From Lytechinus variegatus (lineage: Eukaryota > Echinodermata > Echinoidea > Temnopleuroida > Toxopneustidae): a stretch of DNA of 64,000 bases. Position numbers and translations under genes: made by a program. The notes under the pieces were generated by a model. The model was not told where the DNA came from and did no database searches. It saw only the letters and a list, made by a program, of their open reading frames with translations. This document shows, in pieces, positions 44,174 through 56,465 of this stretch; the stretch's first letter is position 1, and every line of letters starts with the position of its first letter. Where the stretch lies: positions 63,090,697-63,154,696 of the forward strand of contig NC_054741.1 in assembly GCF_018143015.1 (NCBI RefSeq), read 5' to 3'.

Positions 44174-46249
44174 TTACATTCCCCAGCCATACCATCCCGG
44201 TGGGCCTGGAACAAAAGGATTTGGTTGATTGGTCACTGCGGGACCGGCTGGTGGAGGATTCTGCTGAGCTGCCCCTAAAATGAGAGAGAAAATAGTAAGA
44301 GAATGTTGTAAAGCTTAAGTTAAAACAGTCAACTTATGAAGGATTCATGGTTATGCGTATACTCGAAAAAGGAGCACTCTTTGTTTTACATTTTGGTAAA
44401 TTTTGCAAATGCAAAAACCTCATCACAATTTGAAAATAGAAATCTACAGAATAGTCCGTTTTCTATCTTGCGAAGATTCAAGGTGTTAAGTAAGCCTAAT
44501 AAAGCACTTCAATCAGCTTAAGTGTTTGAAAAAATATCATACTTATACTCCAGCAGCTATCAATCCTTGGTGGACTTTGTTGGGCAAAAGGGGGGCGGTG
44601 ACAGGCAAGTTGCATAGCATCACAGGCCCCTCTTATGTTCATCACTTGCGGTCCGTTGGCATAGCAAAGCACTCCCCGTCTTGCCCGTCTAAAGAGCTGC
44701 CGCATGAACCCATCGTGATAGATATCCTTGTCCTTGTCGTAGACTTCCTCGAGAACATCCCTGTTGCAGCGACCCTCGTCGAACATTTCCGAACCAAACA
44801 AGCCACAGTACTCTGACATTCGACCGTGCGGATTATAGCCTGGGCCTGTATTTTTTTCGTAGAAGAAATATGTCACACTTAATTCTCCTCGCTCATGCAG
44901 TATGGGATGCAATCTGCCATTCATACGATATGGCACCATTACAGGCATGACAGGGAGCACCTTTTAAAGGGACTTAGACGGAGTTTATACACTCCAACAC
45001 TCTTCATCGAACTTGAAATGACCATGATGGGTTTATAAAATATTTCTGCACCTTCTCAATTCGGGTTCGACAACTATCCTTCATTAAAGAAACAACATCA
45101 AATTATTAAGAAAAACAGGAGATCAGTATACATTCTAAAATATATGGCAGGAAATGTTCCATCACTTTAGAGATGAAGCTTTAATTTACAATCAACAATT
45201 TGAATTTTAAGTCGTTAAAATAGTTTGTTACTTCGTATGCACATGCAGTTTTTATCTGGAAAAAAAATCAAAGTTTCATTTAGGAGATTGAACTTTTTTT
45301 CAAATCTTATTGTACTGGCAACGATCAAATTCTCCTAGAACTTAAACGTTTGTTTTCTTTTTGCGTTTGACAAGAAAACTCAATACACATGAAATTGTTT
45401 TTTTATATTAAAGGATGTTGATACTTTAAAGGCACAGATTTACATTAATTGAATTTGAAAAATCTGAGCTGCAGGGTTCCACTTGTGATATTTTATAAGA
45501 ATGAAGACAAGAAAAGCTAAAATTGCGCCCAAAACCATTATTTAGTGCATCAAACATATGGCTATAGAGTGACAAGAAACACCATAATTATTATGCACCT
45601 CATATAATTATTTGTGTTACATGTCTCCTCTAGTAGATGATTTTTAAGCCACATAAATCTTAAAATTGTCTGCAGGAATCTAATTTTTGTTCAAAGATGT
45701 GAACAATATTAAGCACAAATGAATAAAAGTAAATGGAGTAATAAATTGTAGTATACTTGCCCCAATAGCCACCATACATGCCGTACATTCCGTATACTTG
45801 AGAGAACGAGGTACATATTATCACAGATAAACAGAGAGATATTACTGTATCCTGAAAATGGTAATAAAACAAAATTAAATATATGAATGAATATAAACTT
45901 ATTATTCCATATTTTGGATCACTACAGACCATTATATATATATATACTTATATACAGAGAGAGAAAATACGTACGTAGTCGACTGTAAATAAATTTCAAA
46001 ATGTTTATGATATTTATGTCACGATACATGAGTGATACAAAGCAGAGTAGAAAACGCTGTTTCGCCTTCTATTGTGTAAACAAAAGATTAATCAATAGTT
46101 TCGCACTTAATCGAAACACTAAAATAAAAGTTTCCAACTCCTCTTCAAATATGAAGACATATATAGGTATGTATGTGGTTTCTATTGTTAAAGGCAATAG
46201 AATGATACGACTAACCATTTTGAATTATTGTACTCACCGTTGCAGTCAT
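44174..46249 (-). CDS. Gene D: small secreted six-cysteine protein
   Basis: Exons: 46238-46249 (MTAT), 45761-45851, 44549-44845 and 44174-44274 (TAA 44174-44176). Phases 0,1,1, 166 residues. The second intron uses a GC donor (GGG|GCAAGT), as in gene A; the others are GT. The signal peptide (TVISLCLSVIICTSFSQ) is followed by a Tyr/Gly/Met linker (YGMYGMYGGYWG). The cysteine domain has YNPHGRMSEYC, CNRDVLEEVYDKDKD, FRRARRGVLCY, ACDAMQLAC and RIDSCW, with spacing 12, 33, 13, 6, 15. The tail is Pro/Gln/Asn-rich and ends PPGWYGWGM. TATAAGAG at 46371-46378 (minus) is about 125 bp before the ATG. No known domain; a secreted role is inferred. Confidence 0.88.
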
Positions 46250-46370
46250 GTTGTAGTTTCGAATGATTATGTTGGTTTATACTGAAAAGAGAGACATAAA
46301 CAGAATCTACTGGACGTCTATATTACAATCGTTACATTCACTCGAATGACTATCCCCGCCCAAATGGAGG

Positions 46371-46378
46371 CTCTTATA
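46371..46378 (-). promoter_or_regulatory. TATA box of gene D
   Basis: The minus strand reads GAGAAGGAGTATAAGAGCC. The GAGAA..GGAGTATAA block is shared with gene B. Confidence 0.55.
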
Positions 46379-46799
46379 CTCCTTCTCAAAGATCGAAATA
46401 CGACCTATGCACCTGTAATCGAAAACCGCTCTCTCCACCTAGGTCCCTCGATCAACATAACTTTAATGCGCAGATGATATAGATTCTGCAAATATCAATT
46501 GATAACATGATCATTAACAAATTACTCATGAAATACGTATAAGGAAAATGAAAATCTTGATTCTTAAATAAGAATGCATCTTAAGAATAATACACGTATA
46601 AAGTATGAACACTATTCGTGTTCTCATGTTCCGGACATGCTTTAAGACGTGAAAGCAACCGGCAAGTAATGTTATATTTTGTACATGACTTGCTCTTTAA
46701 TGATCCCCCAGAAGGCGTAAGTGAGTAGAGGGTGATAAATTGAGTTGATACTTTGTTATTTTAGTTTGAAAATAACATTGTAAATGGGGAAACGATATT

Positions 46800-47345
46800 T
46801 AAAGGAGAATGAAACCTTTGGAACAAGATAGCTTGTGTGAAAACAGAAAAAATCAAAGAAACAGATTAACGAAAGTTTGAGAAAAATTAGACAAATAATG
46901 AGAAAGTTAAGAGCATTTGAATATTGCAATCACTAATGCTATGGAGATCCTCAAATTGGCAATGCGACAGAGATGTGTGATGTCACTTGTGAACAACTCT
47001 CCCATTACTTTAGTATGTATTTCACTTAAATTGCCTCTTTTATCACATCTAACAGTAGATCATGTGTTCTTTCTATATGAGGGCATGTAATACAGATTTT
47101 AAAAACACATCATGGATAAAGACTTTGTATCACCACAAGAAAAAGCATAAAGAGACATTTTGAGGGTATTTTATAGTCCATCACAGGGAAAGTTGTTCAC
47201 ATGTGACATCATATATCCTTGTCGCATTGTCAATGGGAAGATCACCATAGCAATAGTTACTGCAATATTAAAATGCTCATAACTTTCTCACTATTTGTCT
47301 GATTTTTCTCAAACTTTCTTTGTTCTTATGCTTTTTCATTTTTAA
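46800..47345. mobile_element. Long foldback element (copy 2)
   Basis: Starts AAAGGAGAATGAAACC and follows the copy at 21230-21811 closely, including GATGTGTGATGTCAC and CATGTGACATCA in opposite arms. The extreme right end is lost or replaced. It lies upstream of gene D. Confidence 0.75.
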
Positions 47346-47862
47346 TTAACAAAGCTCTGTCTGTTTGAAATGATGCTTGCATTTTTTGTATCTTCATAAT
47401 TTCATTAAACAAATGTGTTTCAAACACTCTATTGTATGGCTGATCGTCACAAAAGCGGAGTGTTGGGTAAGTCTGACAGGTAATCTGCAAAACGTTTTCA
47501 TTTTATGTTAGTTCTGTTAGTTCGGAGGTACTCTAATGTTTTGTTTCATAAGGGATGCAATACTATATGTTTTTTATATTATATTTTTCAGTGTCACTAA
47601 ATTTGAACCATAATAATGATCTTTCACATAAAATCAAATGCTTTTTGTGATCTACAAAGATAATATAATATTGCACTGCATTTTTCTTAGGCACAATTCT
47701 TAAAAGCTACCCCCATTCATTTCCAGTGATGATGACGATCATCATTATTCTGAGGCTTATATCGCGACTTGTTATCCATATAGACCTGAATGCAGTCTCA
47801 AGTAGTGATAGACCACGAGTTGTGACCAGACACAAATCGAGATAAAAGAGCATGCAGACGGT

Positions 47863-48030
47863 TCCATGACATTTGCTCCGGCGACAATTGGTCCGCTATG
47901 AATTCCACACGCTATTATACCCTACTTTAAACCTAACATAAAACCCTACTGCAACCCTAACTTCTAACTCTATAACCCTAAAGCCAGAAGCAATTGTTGC
48001 AGGAAAAAATATCGTGTCTCCATATCAGGC
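47863..48030. mobile_element. MITE, CATGACATTTGCTCC-ended family
   Basis: Ends CCATGACATTTGCTCC..GCGACAATTG and CAATTGTTGCAGGA are inverted. The interior is CCCTAACTTCTAAC-like, telomere-like in look but not a telomere. Followed by CAC-rich simple sequence (48020-48115). Confidence 0.55.
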
Positions 48031-49561
48031 CCACACCCACACCCACTCAATACACGTAAATGCACACGCAGCCATCAACACCCACACCCAAACGCACACC
48101 GTCATGCACACACAGTGCAGAAAAACTCTATCAATACATGGACCATGATCAATCATACCTATTTCCCCTACACGCACAGAATCAGTTTATTCTCTCTCAT
48201 TCCCTCTACCCCCTCTCTCTCTTTTGACACTTCTTCACCATTGTTCTGGTTATTATTTCACCTCTTACATTCTTTCACAGTCATTAAACTGTTTTGGTCT
48301 CTTCAAAAAAAAATTTAATCATTTATCACATCATCGTATGTGATCTCTCTCTCTCATGTTTCAAACACTTTTGATACCCTTTATTTCTCGCCGGGCGACT
48401 TTCCTATTCACTCATGATTAAAAACATTTTTCCTCATTATTTTGCTTTCATCCTCTTTTCCCGAACGAATTTCCTTTTAACCAATATATTTATTTCATGT
48501 ATCATACGATAACAAAATGACAAGAGTCGTTGCTTTAGCTTAATACAATAGAGTGTATTTCACACGAATACAAACAAGTATATCTTGTAATTATCTATTT
48601 ACAAACATTGTTTTTCAGCAGTTTAAACACTACTTCACGTCTATTAATACAAAATGACGATGAGTGCAAGATTATGTTTACAATACAGACTAATATTAGG
48701 GGTATATTTATGTGATTAAGGTTAAAATTTTAACAGGTGACCAGTAACCATAGAACTATAAGTTGCCAGGAAACTTTCTCTGTAATTTGGCAAAATACAT
48801 ATAACCTTATCTGACATTATCAATTTACCGTACTTAAATACTTAGAGGTGTTATAGCTCAGTAGATAAGTCTCCGAACTTTGAACCAGTGGTTCATGCCC
48901 CACCTTATCGTTATTATTTTCATTATCATTATTATCATCGTCATCATCATTATCAGTACCATCGACATCATCATCTCAAACAATAATCCACCTTTTTTAT
49001 AATGTTAAAATGTTGAGTTGTTAAATCTAATAAAAGATGATAATATACAACATTTTTTATCATACAACTTTTTTTCCAGACAAGCTTGAAAATCCTCCAA
49101 AATCATTTTGACCACTTATTTTTTTTTATTTTTGTTTGGGGTGGCAGTTCACATCGTATTTTTTCATGAACAGATCATTCTTTTTCTTCTTTCATTGTTT
49201 TGGACATCAATTTTTGCCCGATTAAAATAATGTCGAATCTATTCTTTGTGGTTTTATGTCCCCAAATGTTAATGTAAGAAAAACATATCACAATCTTGCT
49301 CAATCACTGAAGAAAGTAAAGATGTTTGACAGTTTCAACGACGTGATACTTGAATCCTTTATCAAAATGCGTAATCCTGCAGAATATGACTTAAGCTGTC
49401 TTTAAACCCCACGTGTGCAGAGACATCTCCCTGATGAAAGTAGGATACCGTGACATCATCAAGTTATATTTAAATCACAGATTGAAAATCTCTCAAGTGT
49501 CATCAAACATTACTAAAAAGAAGACGTTTGTCGAGTATCATATTTTGTTGAGTATCGTCGT
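48031..49561. other. Intergenic between genes D and E
   Basis: CAC/ACAC-rich simple sequence to about 48115, CT-rich DNA, a tRNA-like SINE head on plus at 48845-48906 (TTATAGCTCAGTAGATAAGT and GGTTCATGCCC), and an ATC/ATT microsatellite at about 48910-48975. No exon recognised. Confidence 0.45.
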
Positions 49562-51810
49562 TTACATACCCCTACCAGGGGGTTTAGGTTTTGGACCCTG
49601 TGGACCTTGTGGGTGAGTTGGCTTTAGTGTTGCAATCACTCCTATGGTAAAAAGAGAATTGTGTAAGAACAATAATGGTTAATGTACCTTCTATTAAGTT
49701 GATATAACAGTGAATACAAAAAAAATTATTTAAATATTGTAAACATTTTAAGAAGAAATGTCCTTTTTGTCGTATACGCCTCTTTTTAATTCAATTAAAT
49801 TCACCAATTTATGTTCATAGCTGCATGCAATATAAATTGTACAAAGGATTAAACGGTTAGCACCTCAGGAAGCTTACGCTTGTCGAGCAAGGTGCTCCTT
49901 TACACGGGGTGGGTCACTCTTTAGATCAAAGCACTGGCAAATATGAACTATAATAAATTATTTCAATAAAAAGGTCCTATGATGGTTTGCGCCGTACTCA
50001 CTCCAGCAATGGTCGATCGTTTTGGGAGAATTTCTTCTGCACGTGAGGTCTAGCGCCTCACAAGCATTCAGCACCTCAACTGCCCTCCCGTTTTCCTCGT
50101 AGCACAGCTTTCCGTCACGTGACCATCTATAAAGGCGCCTCATGTACCGGAATGGGAATATATTCACCTTCTCATCAAGATCGGCGACTTTATCCAACAA
50201 ATTTTGATTACACCCGTAAATTTTCTCGACTCGCTGCACAGTACGGTACATGTCGCACGTCTTATTCAAGCGGTGGCTTGGTGACGGCCGTGGGCCTGTA
50301 AATTAATTATTACAAAACTGAATTGGTAATACTTTCGAGTTTAGTATACAAATGATGGAGGCGATAGTGATAGTTACAAGATACCAGTGTTATAAGCAAA
50401 AAAACCAATGAATACCAATACCAATGAAATATGAATAAGATATTAAGGAGATTATGTGGGTATTCATATTTGGCAATCAATTATAGTTTAAATCCAGTTT
50501 GCGTTCTGTCTAATCTCTAGTAGCGTACACATTAATTAAGATTGGTGGAAATCAATGAAAACGCCTCTTCTCACTCTATTTCTTTATTATATTTCTTACA
50601 ATTTCCTAAATCAGCCTGTAATACAAGTTTTGATTTTTTTTTTATCTCCTTCATTGTTTGTATTAGACCAAATATATCCATTCACAATGTGTCCTTCGGA
50701 AATTGAAACAGAACATTGTTTAAATGTTGACAATGTTTTTTATGTCGTTTCATAATTATGTACAGGATATTTCCTGGATTTATTGAATAATCTTTAAGGA
50801 AACGTCGGTCATGTTACAAATTGATTTGAATTTAATTTAAAAAAATGGATTGGATAAATCTAAGAAAACCAGCACCCGAGGTAAGCACAACGATTGTAAA
50901 ATCTTATCAGGTTCGGGGGTTGGGTTAAGCTATGAAACCGCACCCTGCAACATTTGCCCATGACTCATTTTGTTGTTACATTATATGTTTTCTATATTTT
51001 AGTTCAATTGTGCCTTTTATGCACCCTTCATTTCCCCATTTCGCGTTCCATAAACACCTTAATATTTTTACCACCTCGTGATTCGTTAATAAAATGGATT
51101 TGAAAAGATTACTCACCTCTCCACCTTTGTCCCACACACACACAGACCATAACAGATAGACAGAGTGATGTCAGCATTATCCTCTGGAAAGTGATAAATT
51201 AAATCGACATTTTTACATTTTTAATGGATATATGCTAAAGGGATACAGACTGTTCCTATACACCCCAAGGAACTTCATTGTGCCTATTTTACACAAGAGC
51301 AACATTGAAAGCACACGATATATTTACAAAATATAACTATTGTCTTAGAGTCATAGTCGTTAGTAGTTTCATTTATCACATACGCTATTTATCTATTTCT
51401 TTCAAGTGAATTAATAGGTTTAATCTTGATAATTGCACTGACTTAATTTACTTGACAAAATTGTAAATCGCTGATTTGTATTTTCTTAAAAAAGTAATAA
51501 ATGAAATTAAATGAAATATAAAACATCTGTTTGTAAATCTTTCGCACAATACAATGAAATTTAAACATATAATCTACAAAAGATCAAGAATCTGAAGATA
51601 TTAAAAAATAAATATTTAGCTGCCGTGTACATAGCTAGCTTAATGATGTAAAACATTAACTCAACAGCTTACTGCACCGGTAACATTGATTACTTGGTGG
51701 ATTGAAGTGAAAAGTAGGTCATACCACTGAAAATATCATCTTTCCGTCACTCGTCAAAACCTCAACAAACTAAAAGAAAATAAAATTTAGACACTTACTG
51801 TTGTAGCCAT
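49562..51810 (-). CDS. Gene E: small secreted six-cysteine protein (most diverged)
   Basis: Exons: 51799-51810 (MATT), 51117-51183, 50002-50295 and 49562-49641 (TAA 49562-49564). GT-AG borders, phases 0,1,1, 150 residues. The signal peptide (RIMLTSLCLSVMVCVCVG) is followed by almost no Gly/Tyr linker (QRWRG), unlike A-D. The cysteine domain keeps the frame (spacing 14, 35, 13, 6, 10) with HRLNKTC, GCNQNLLDKV, RWSRDGKLCY, ACEALDLTC and TIDHCW, but lacks the DKDKD motif. The tail has Gly-Pro-Gln and Lys-Pro runs (PQGPQGPKPKPPGRGM). A TATAAAT element lies near 51930. No known domain. All cysteines and splice sites are intact. Confidence 0.86.
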
Positions 51811-54004
51811 TTTGTGATGTTTGATCAGCTAACACGAGGGAGTGAATTTGAAAATATTCTAGATAGTGACGGTGTTGTCACCCGTACAAAAGTGATGATT
51901 TATCCTGTTCGGTTTGCTAATTTATATCAGAAGGAGGAAGAGAAATACAATCCATTGTAAAATATGAAATCGAGAAATATGTAATTGAGAAATTGTTGTC
52001 TCTGTTAACCATACCGTGCATGCGGAATATGATTCCCAGCTCATGAGTATACGTCCCCCAAATTATGATTCATGGGGAAAATTCTTGGACATAATATGAC
52101 GAATAAGCTTAATACAATGCAATGCAACCACTAACAATGTGTCATAGTTTCAGTTGAAATGTATACTTCAATTTCACTGTAACCGGAGAATGCTTGATCC
52201 GAGACGAGATACCCATTATACATGTTATACGTGTTATATGAATGACAAACCATTTGTTTAAAATGGTGCCCCACCCTACAATTTTGTTCATTTGGTTTTA
52301 TCCCTAACATTAAAAATAAGACAAAATCAGTGAGATTTAGATAAAGAAGAAATTATGAATGAGTGAACATATATCAATGATTATGTAAAACATGGATTCA
52401 GATAGGTTAATTGCTTATAACGAATATATATATATATACATGTATAGATTTCCTCAAAATCCCTTTCCCCGTTTTTTATATTTTTTACAATGTCTTAAAA
52501 TAATGATAATTCTAGATAACCCAAACGAATTTAAATATTTATCTAACAATTTATATTCAAAAGATTTAAATACATGTATTTGCAATTTTATGAAATGAAA
52601 TATATAAACAAAAAATGGTAAGACATAAGTTTGGGTCAATGACCTGTCAATTTATTATCATCTGGTTTTGCAGAAATTTTCATCCTGTGTTTAACGTTAA
52701 TTAGAAAAAAAAGACTTGGCATGATCTGTGTTAAATATCTGCCTAAAATGAAACCATGGTTTGAAGTCAAACCATGTCACTTATGTTTAACTCAACGTTT
52801 CTTTAGATTTTTGCGGATTTTTATCTTCCTTATTTTTCAATTTTCTTTCTCTCACTACCACACGCACACACCCACAGACACCCCCCACACACACCCACAT
52901 AATCAAATCCATTCTCACCCCATCCCCTCTCATTCTTTCCCTTCCTGTTATTTCTCCCAATCTTTCTATATTTCTCCTTCCCCATTTCAATCTCCCTCCA
53001 TTGCATTCTTCATTATGAGTTTTCTTCTCTTTATCCCTTAATCCATGCACCTTGTGATAGTGCATAATTCTCTTTCTCTGCCTCCATAAATATGAAACGG
53101 ATCATACATATACATTTAAACACTCTAAAAACACTGAGTAAAACTTTACCCGATATTGGGTGAAAAGTGAACATGCATGTTTGCTGGATATTTTGTTTAC
53201 CCCCATATTGGGCTATTCCAACGCAGCATTGCGTAAAATTTACAAAATTACAATTTTACCCAACCGACATGCATGTTCCATTTTTACCCAATCCTGGGTA
53301 AACCCTTTTTTTAGAGTGTATAGAATAAATGATATAATCATATGAATACAGTCTTAAATGCATTTCTTATCTTATAATTTTCTGAAATGTATTTTCATGT
53401 TATAATATTTCTTTTATTCGTTGTACATTTTTTACTTTCTTTTAGTTTAAATTATATTAATACCGTATGCCCATAAATGTTGAGTTCTACTTCAGACAGT
53501 TCTACATTCAATAGCATACATTTGTATTCTAAATTATAAATCCTGCTTTCTATTTATGATGTAATTAAAATGTACCGTGACGGTAAATAGTCTTGAAATA
53601 ATACCCGATTGATAAATGACATATCCGTCCATTTTACACTTGGCAATAACATTCATACCACATTATTTTGATTGTGATCACCCATTCCAAAACCAATTCA
53701 CTCAGCAAGGTTCTGTAAAAATAGCCAAAATGTGCAATTTGGTATTCAAAAAGTCAAATTCAGAAATTTGTAAATCAATTTTTTTTTTTTTTTGGGGGGG
53801 GGAACTTGCCTCTTGAAACAGACATCAGCAGCACATTACATTCGATTCTATTGGCACTCAGAAACACAGCCCCATGTTATTGTTATTTATTCATTTTCAA
53901 TTGTTTTTTTTTCAAAGCATTCAATGCTACATCGTAAAGCTATCAAGAGTGTATTCGCCAATCATTCATAAAGTCATTCTGCTATTCCTACTTATGAACC
54001 TTTG
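51811..54004. other. Intergenic, mostly AT-rich
   Basis: Promoter side of gene E, short AT and CA-rich runs (52858-52910) and one MITE (53121-53318). No exon recognised. ORFs at 52721-53041 and its complement lie over simple sequence. Confidence 0.45.
53121..53318. mobile_element. MITE with CACTCTAAAAA ends
   Basis: The ends CACTCTAAAAAC and TTTTTTTAGAGTG are inverted and enclose TTTACCC and GGGTAAA blocks in opposite order. The termini resemble the TA-flanked MITE at 7797-8010. Confidence 0.6.
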
Positions 54005-54936
54005 CTAAAGGTGGTGTCACACCTTGGCGTTTTAGACAGCGTATGCCCGACGTATCAAAATTTTTCTAAAACGTCGGCATACGCTGAACTTTGATTTTTT
54101 TTCAACTCTGGGCGTATACTTAGCGTATTCATAACGAGTTGGACGTATACATAACGTATTAGTAACTTATATCGAACGCTTCGTTAACTTATAAGTAACG
54201 TATTCCAACGAATGCTTAGCGTATTGCTGGCTTACACAACTTATGCCCTACGATAGCCTAACTTACGCATAGCGCGCGGCAGCGTATTGCTGACGAACAC
54301 GTGTCGTAGCCTATAAAAAGGCTGCCGCTCGACTATTCAAATCATAACCGCACGATACATCACCTATCAACACCACCGCCATGCCGAAGAAAACTCCTGT
54401 GAACCCCACCTTTATATACCAATTCCTATAAACATGATAAACGTTGTCAATACGCCATTATACGGTAGCTGTAAGTTATAAACACGTTCAGTAAGTTTTG
54501 TGATTGTCCGGAGCACGTCTTCATACGTCAATATACGTTGGAGTTAAGTTACACATACGTTCAAAGCACGTTACTCATAGGTTAGAAGTAAGTTTTAGGG
54601 TACGCTGGACATTATCTCGACGTACATCGACTTATGAGTAACTTACGAGTAACGTGTGTCAACGTGTATCAACGATCGCGTAACTTGCCTACAACTTATG
54701 GCCCGCGTATGCGGGACGTATGAGCCATACGCTGGCATACGTCGAAAAATTTTGTGCTTGCACAAAATTTTTCGACGACCTCGCCGTATGACGACGTATA
54801 CCAGCGTGTTTTAGCGTACTCTTAACGTATGCAAAACTTACCCGTAACGTATTCGACGTACGCCAGCGTATTCGCCAAATTCCTCATACGTCGGGCATAC
54901 GCTGTCTAAAACGCCAAGGTGTGACAGCGCCTTTAG
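54005..54936. mobile_element. 932-bp inverted-repeat DNA transposon, non-autonomous
   Basis: The ends CTAAAGGTGGTGTCACACC and its complement (CTAAAGGCGCTGTCACACC) continue inward as TTGGCGTTTTAGACAGCG and GTATGCCCGACGTAT on both sides. The interior is crowded with TACGT/ACGTAT motifs. At 54313-54321 TATAAAAAG precedes a short leader and ATGCCGAAGAAAACTCC (54380), which opens only a 17-codon ORF. That looks like a promoter and start codon left from an autonomous parent. Confidence 0.75.
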
Positions 54937-56274
54937 GTTGGATTTGCCTTTAGCACAAATGACAGGCAAGGGTGTGGTGTTATGTACGGTGGTGCAACAC
55001 ATACAAATCGAAAAAAATATGTTTAATTCATCTATTACTAGAATATATCTTTACAGGTACAAAAGGTCAGCTGTTGTTGTTTTTCCATAATGACCTGATG
55101 AAAAAATCCAGTTACAATGATGAACATTTACATTACAATTGTAAATAAAACCTTACTGAAAAAAATACCTCGGCAATGCTCAGTAAAACAAGCAGACAAT
55201 TTTTTTACTCAAACGATAGCTTAGTTATCACAACGGAAAATGATATACTATATATAAATTGTATAATTGATAAAACTCACTAGAATATGTAACCTGATTT
55301 ATAGCCTAAACAATAAAGTTACATGCTGTCATCATTCTAACTAGAAAAAAGGCTGTGGGTGAAAACTTCTTAATCATTGAGAGGTATAACAAAGCACTCG
55401 TTACGGAATATATATACAAATAATCTAGAAAACCATATAACTGATAAAAACCACTAAAAATGGGTGATGTAAATTACTTTGTTTTGAATTTACTGCCTGA
55501 CATATCAAAGGAGGCAGGTCCATATTCCAACCGTGGGGCGGCGCCTCCTTTAAACACTTAAATGACAGGACAGTTGACAGAACCACTGCACCATGGCACA
55601 TCAACATGTGAATTATGAAAATGATTTTCCTTTATTTTCAATAAATGATGTGCATGTAGACCTAGGCGTATATTAAAAGCTTAGTATAGAACCCTTAAAA
55701 GACTGTTAAGAAACAAACCCGTTTAGAGTGCATTTTTGTCTTTTTCGGCGGGCAAAACCAAGGTTCCCTTTTCCGGTTTGTCCAAATAGTAAATTGCCCC
55801 CACCGTTTGCACACCTTTATTATACTTTCTTATCTCTTGAGAAAAAAATCGGTCAATTATACAAAATATTCTGTGATCAGTATAAATAAGATCTAGTAGA
55901 TGTAAGTAGCCGCCCCGTGGTGTGTATGAGTGGTCGATTGATGTCCAAGTAAACACGCCCTTTTGTGGAGGATGTATGTGAAATAGTTGCAAGATTCGTG
56001 ATGAAGACAAAGTCGACCACACCCAATGACTGACGTCACGGATTGATAGGATGTATGCGTATTAGTGAGAGCATGCTCATATGAAATAAGTCTAAAAACG
56101 GTGGATCGTTGAAAGCCTGTGGATTAAAGAAAATTCAGAGGAAAGCTCGAATAACTTAGTCTCAGCTATCCTACACAAATTAATAAGTAAAATTAAAAGT
56201 TATACCTGAATAAACTCAACTCCACGAGTCGTCCAATTGTTGACTTGGGGGCAGCCCTGTTAAAACCTCAAATG
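54937..56274. other. Intergenic, unassigned
   Basis: A tRNA-like piece is visible on minus at about 55508-55607 (CATGGTGCAGTGGTTCTG). A 99-residue minus ORF (55723-56022) has no family resemblance I can name. Later exons of the discoidin gene should lie below 57138, but I could not identify one. Confidence 0.35.
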
Positions 56275-56465
56275 TATTCAAAATACCGTCAAATGAGAAT
56301 GAACAGCTGGTAGGTCTTTGTCGAAAATTGGCGAATCGAAACAGAAGTTTTGGAGCTGAAGAAAAATTGCAAATATGTCGTTTGTCCAGAGTCCAGCACG
56401 AAACAACAGCTTTGATTCACAAATTTTCGGCAAAGACTTGTCATAACGGGCATTTGACAATACAT
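56275..56465. mobile_element. Foldback MITE, TTTGTCGAAAATTGG family (copy 6)
   Basis: AATGAGAATGAACAGCTGG, TCTTTGTCGAAAATTGGCG, the hinge AATATGTCGTTTGTCCAGAG, then the inverted arm with TTTTCGGCAAAGACTTG and GTCATAACGGGCATTTGACA. Compact copy about 190 bp long. Confidence 0.65.

Noticed and set aside
44526-44816. Plus-strand ORF of 96 codons
   Set aside because: Shadow of the gene D cysteine exon on the opposite strand.
47900-48000. Telomere-like CCCTAA sequence
   Set aside because: Irregular units within a MITE interior, not a telomeric array.
20802-51810. Gene family A-E as strongylocin-type antimicrobial peptides
   Set aside because: Both have six cysteines, but this domain is about 95 residues with 33-35 residues between C2 and C3, unlike the short strongylocin core as I recall it. 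Not claimed.
55723-56022. 99-codon minus ORF as a later discoidin-gene exon
   Set aside because: It lacks family signatures and the needed phase-1 acceptor could not be placed with confidence.
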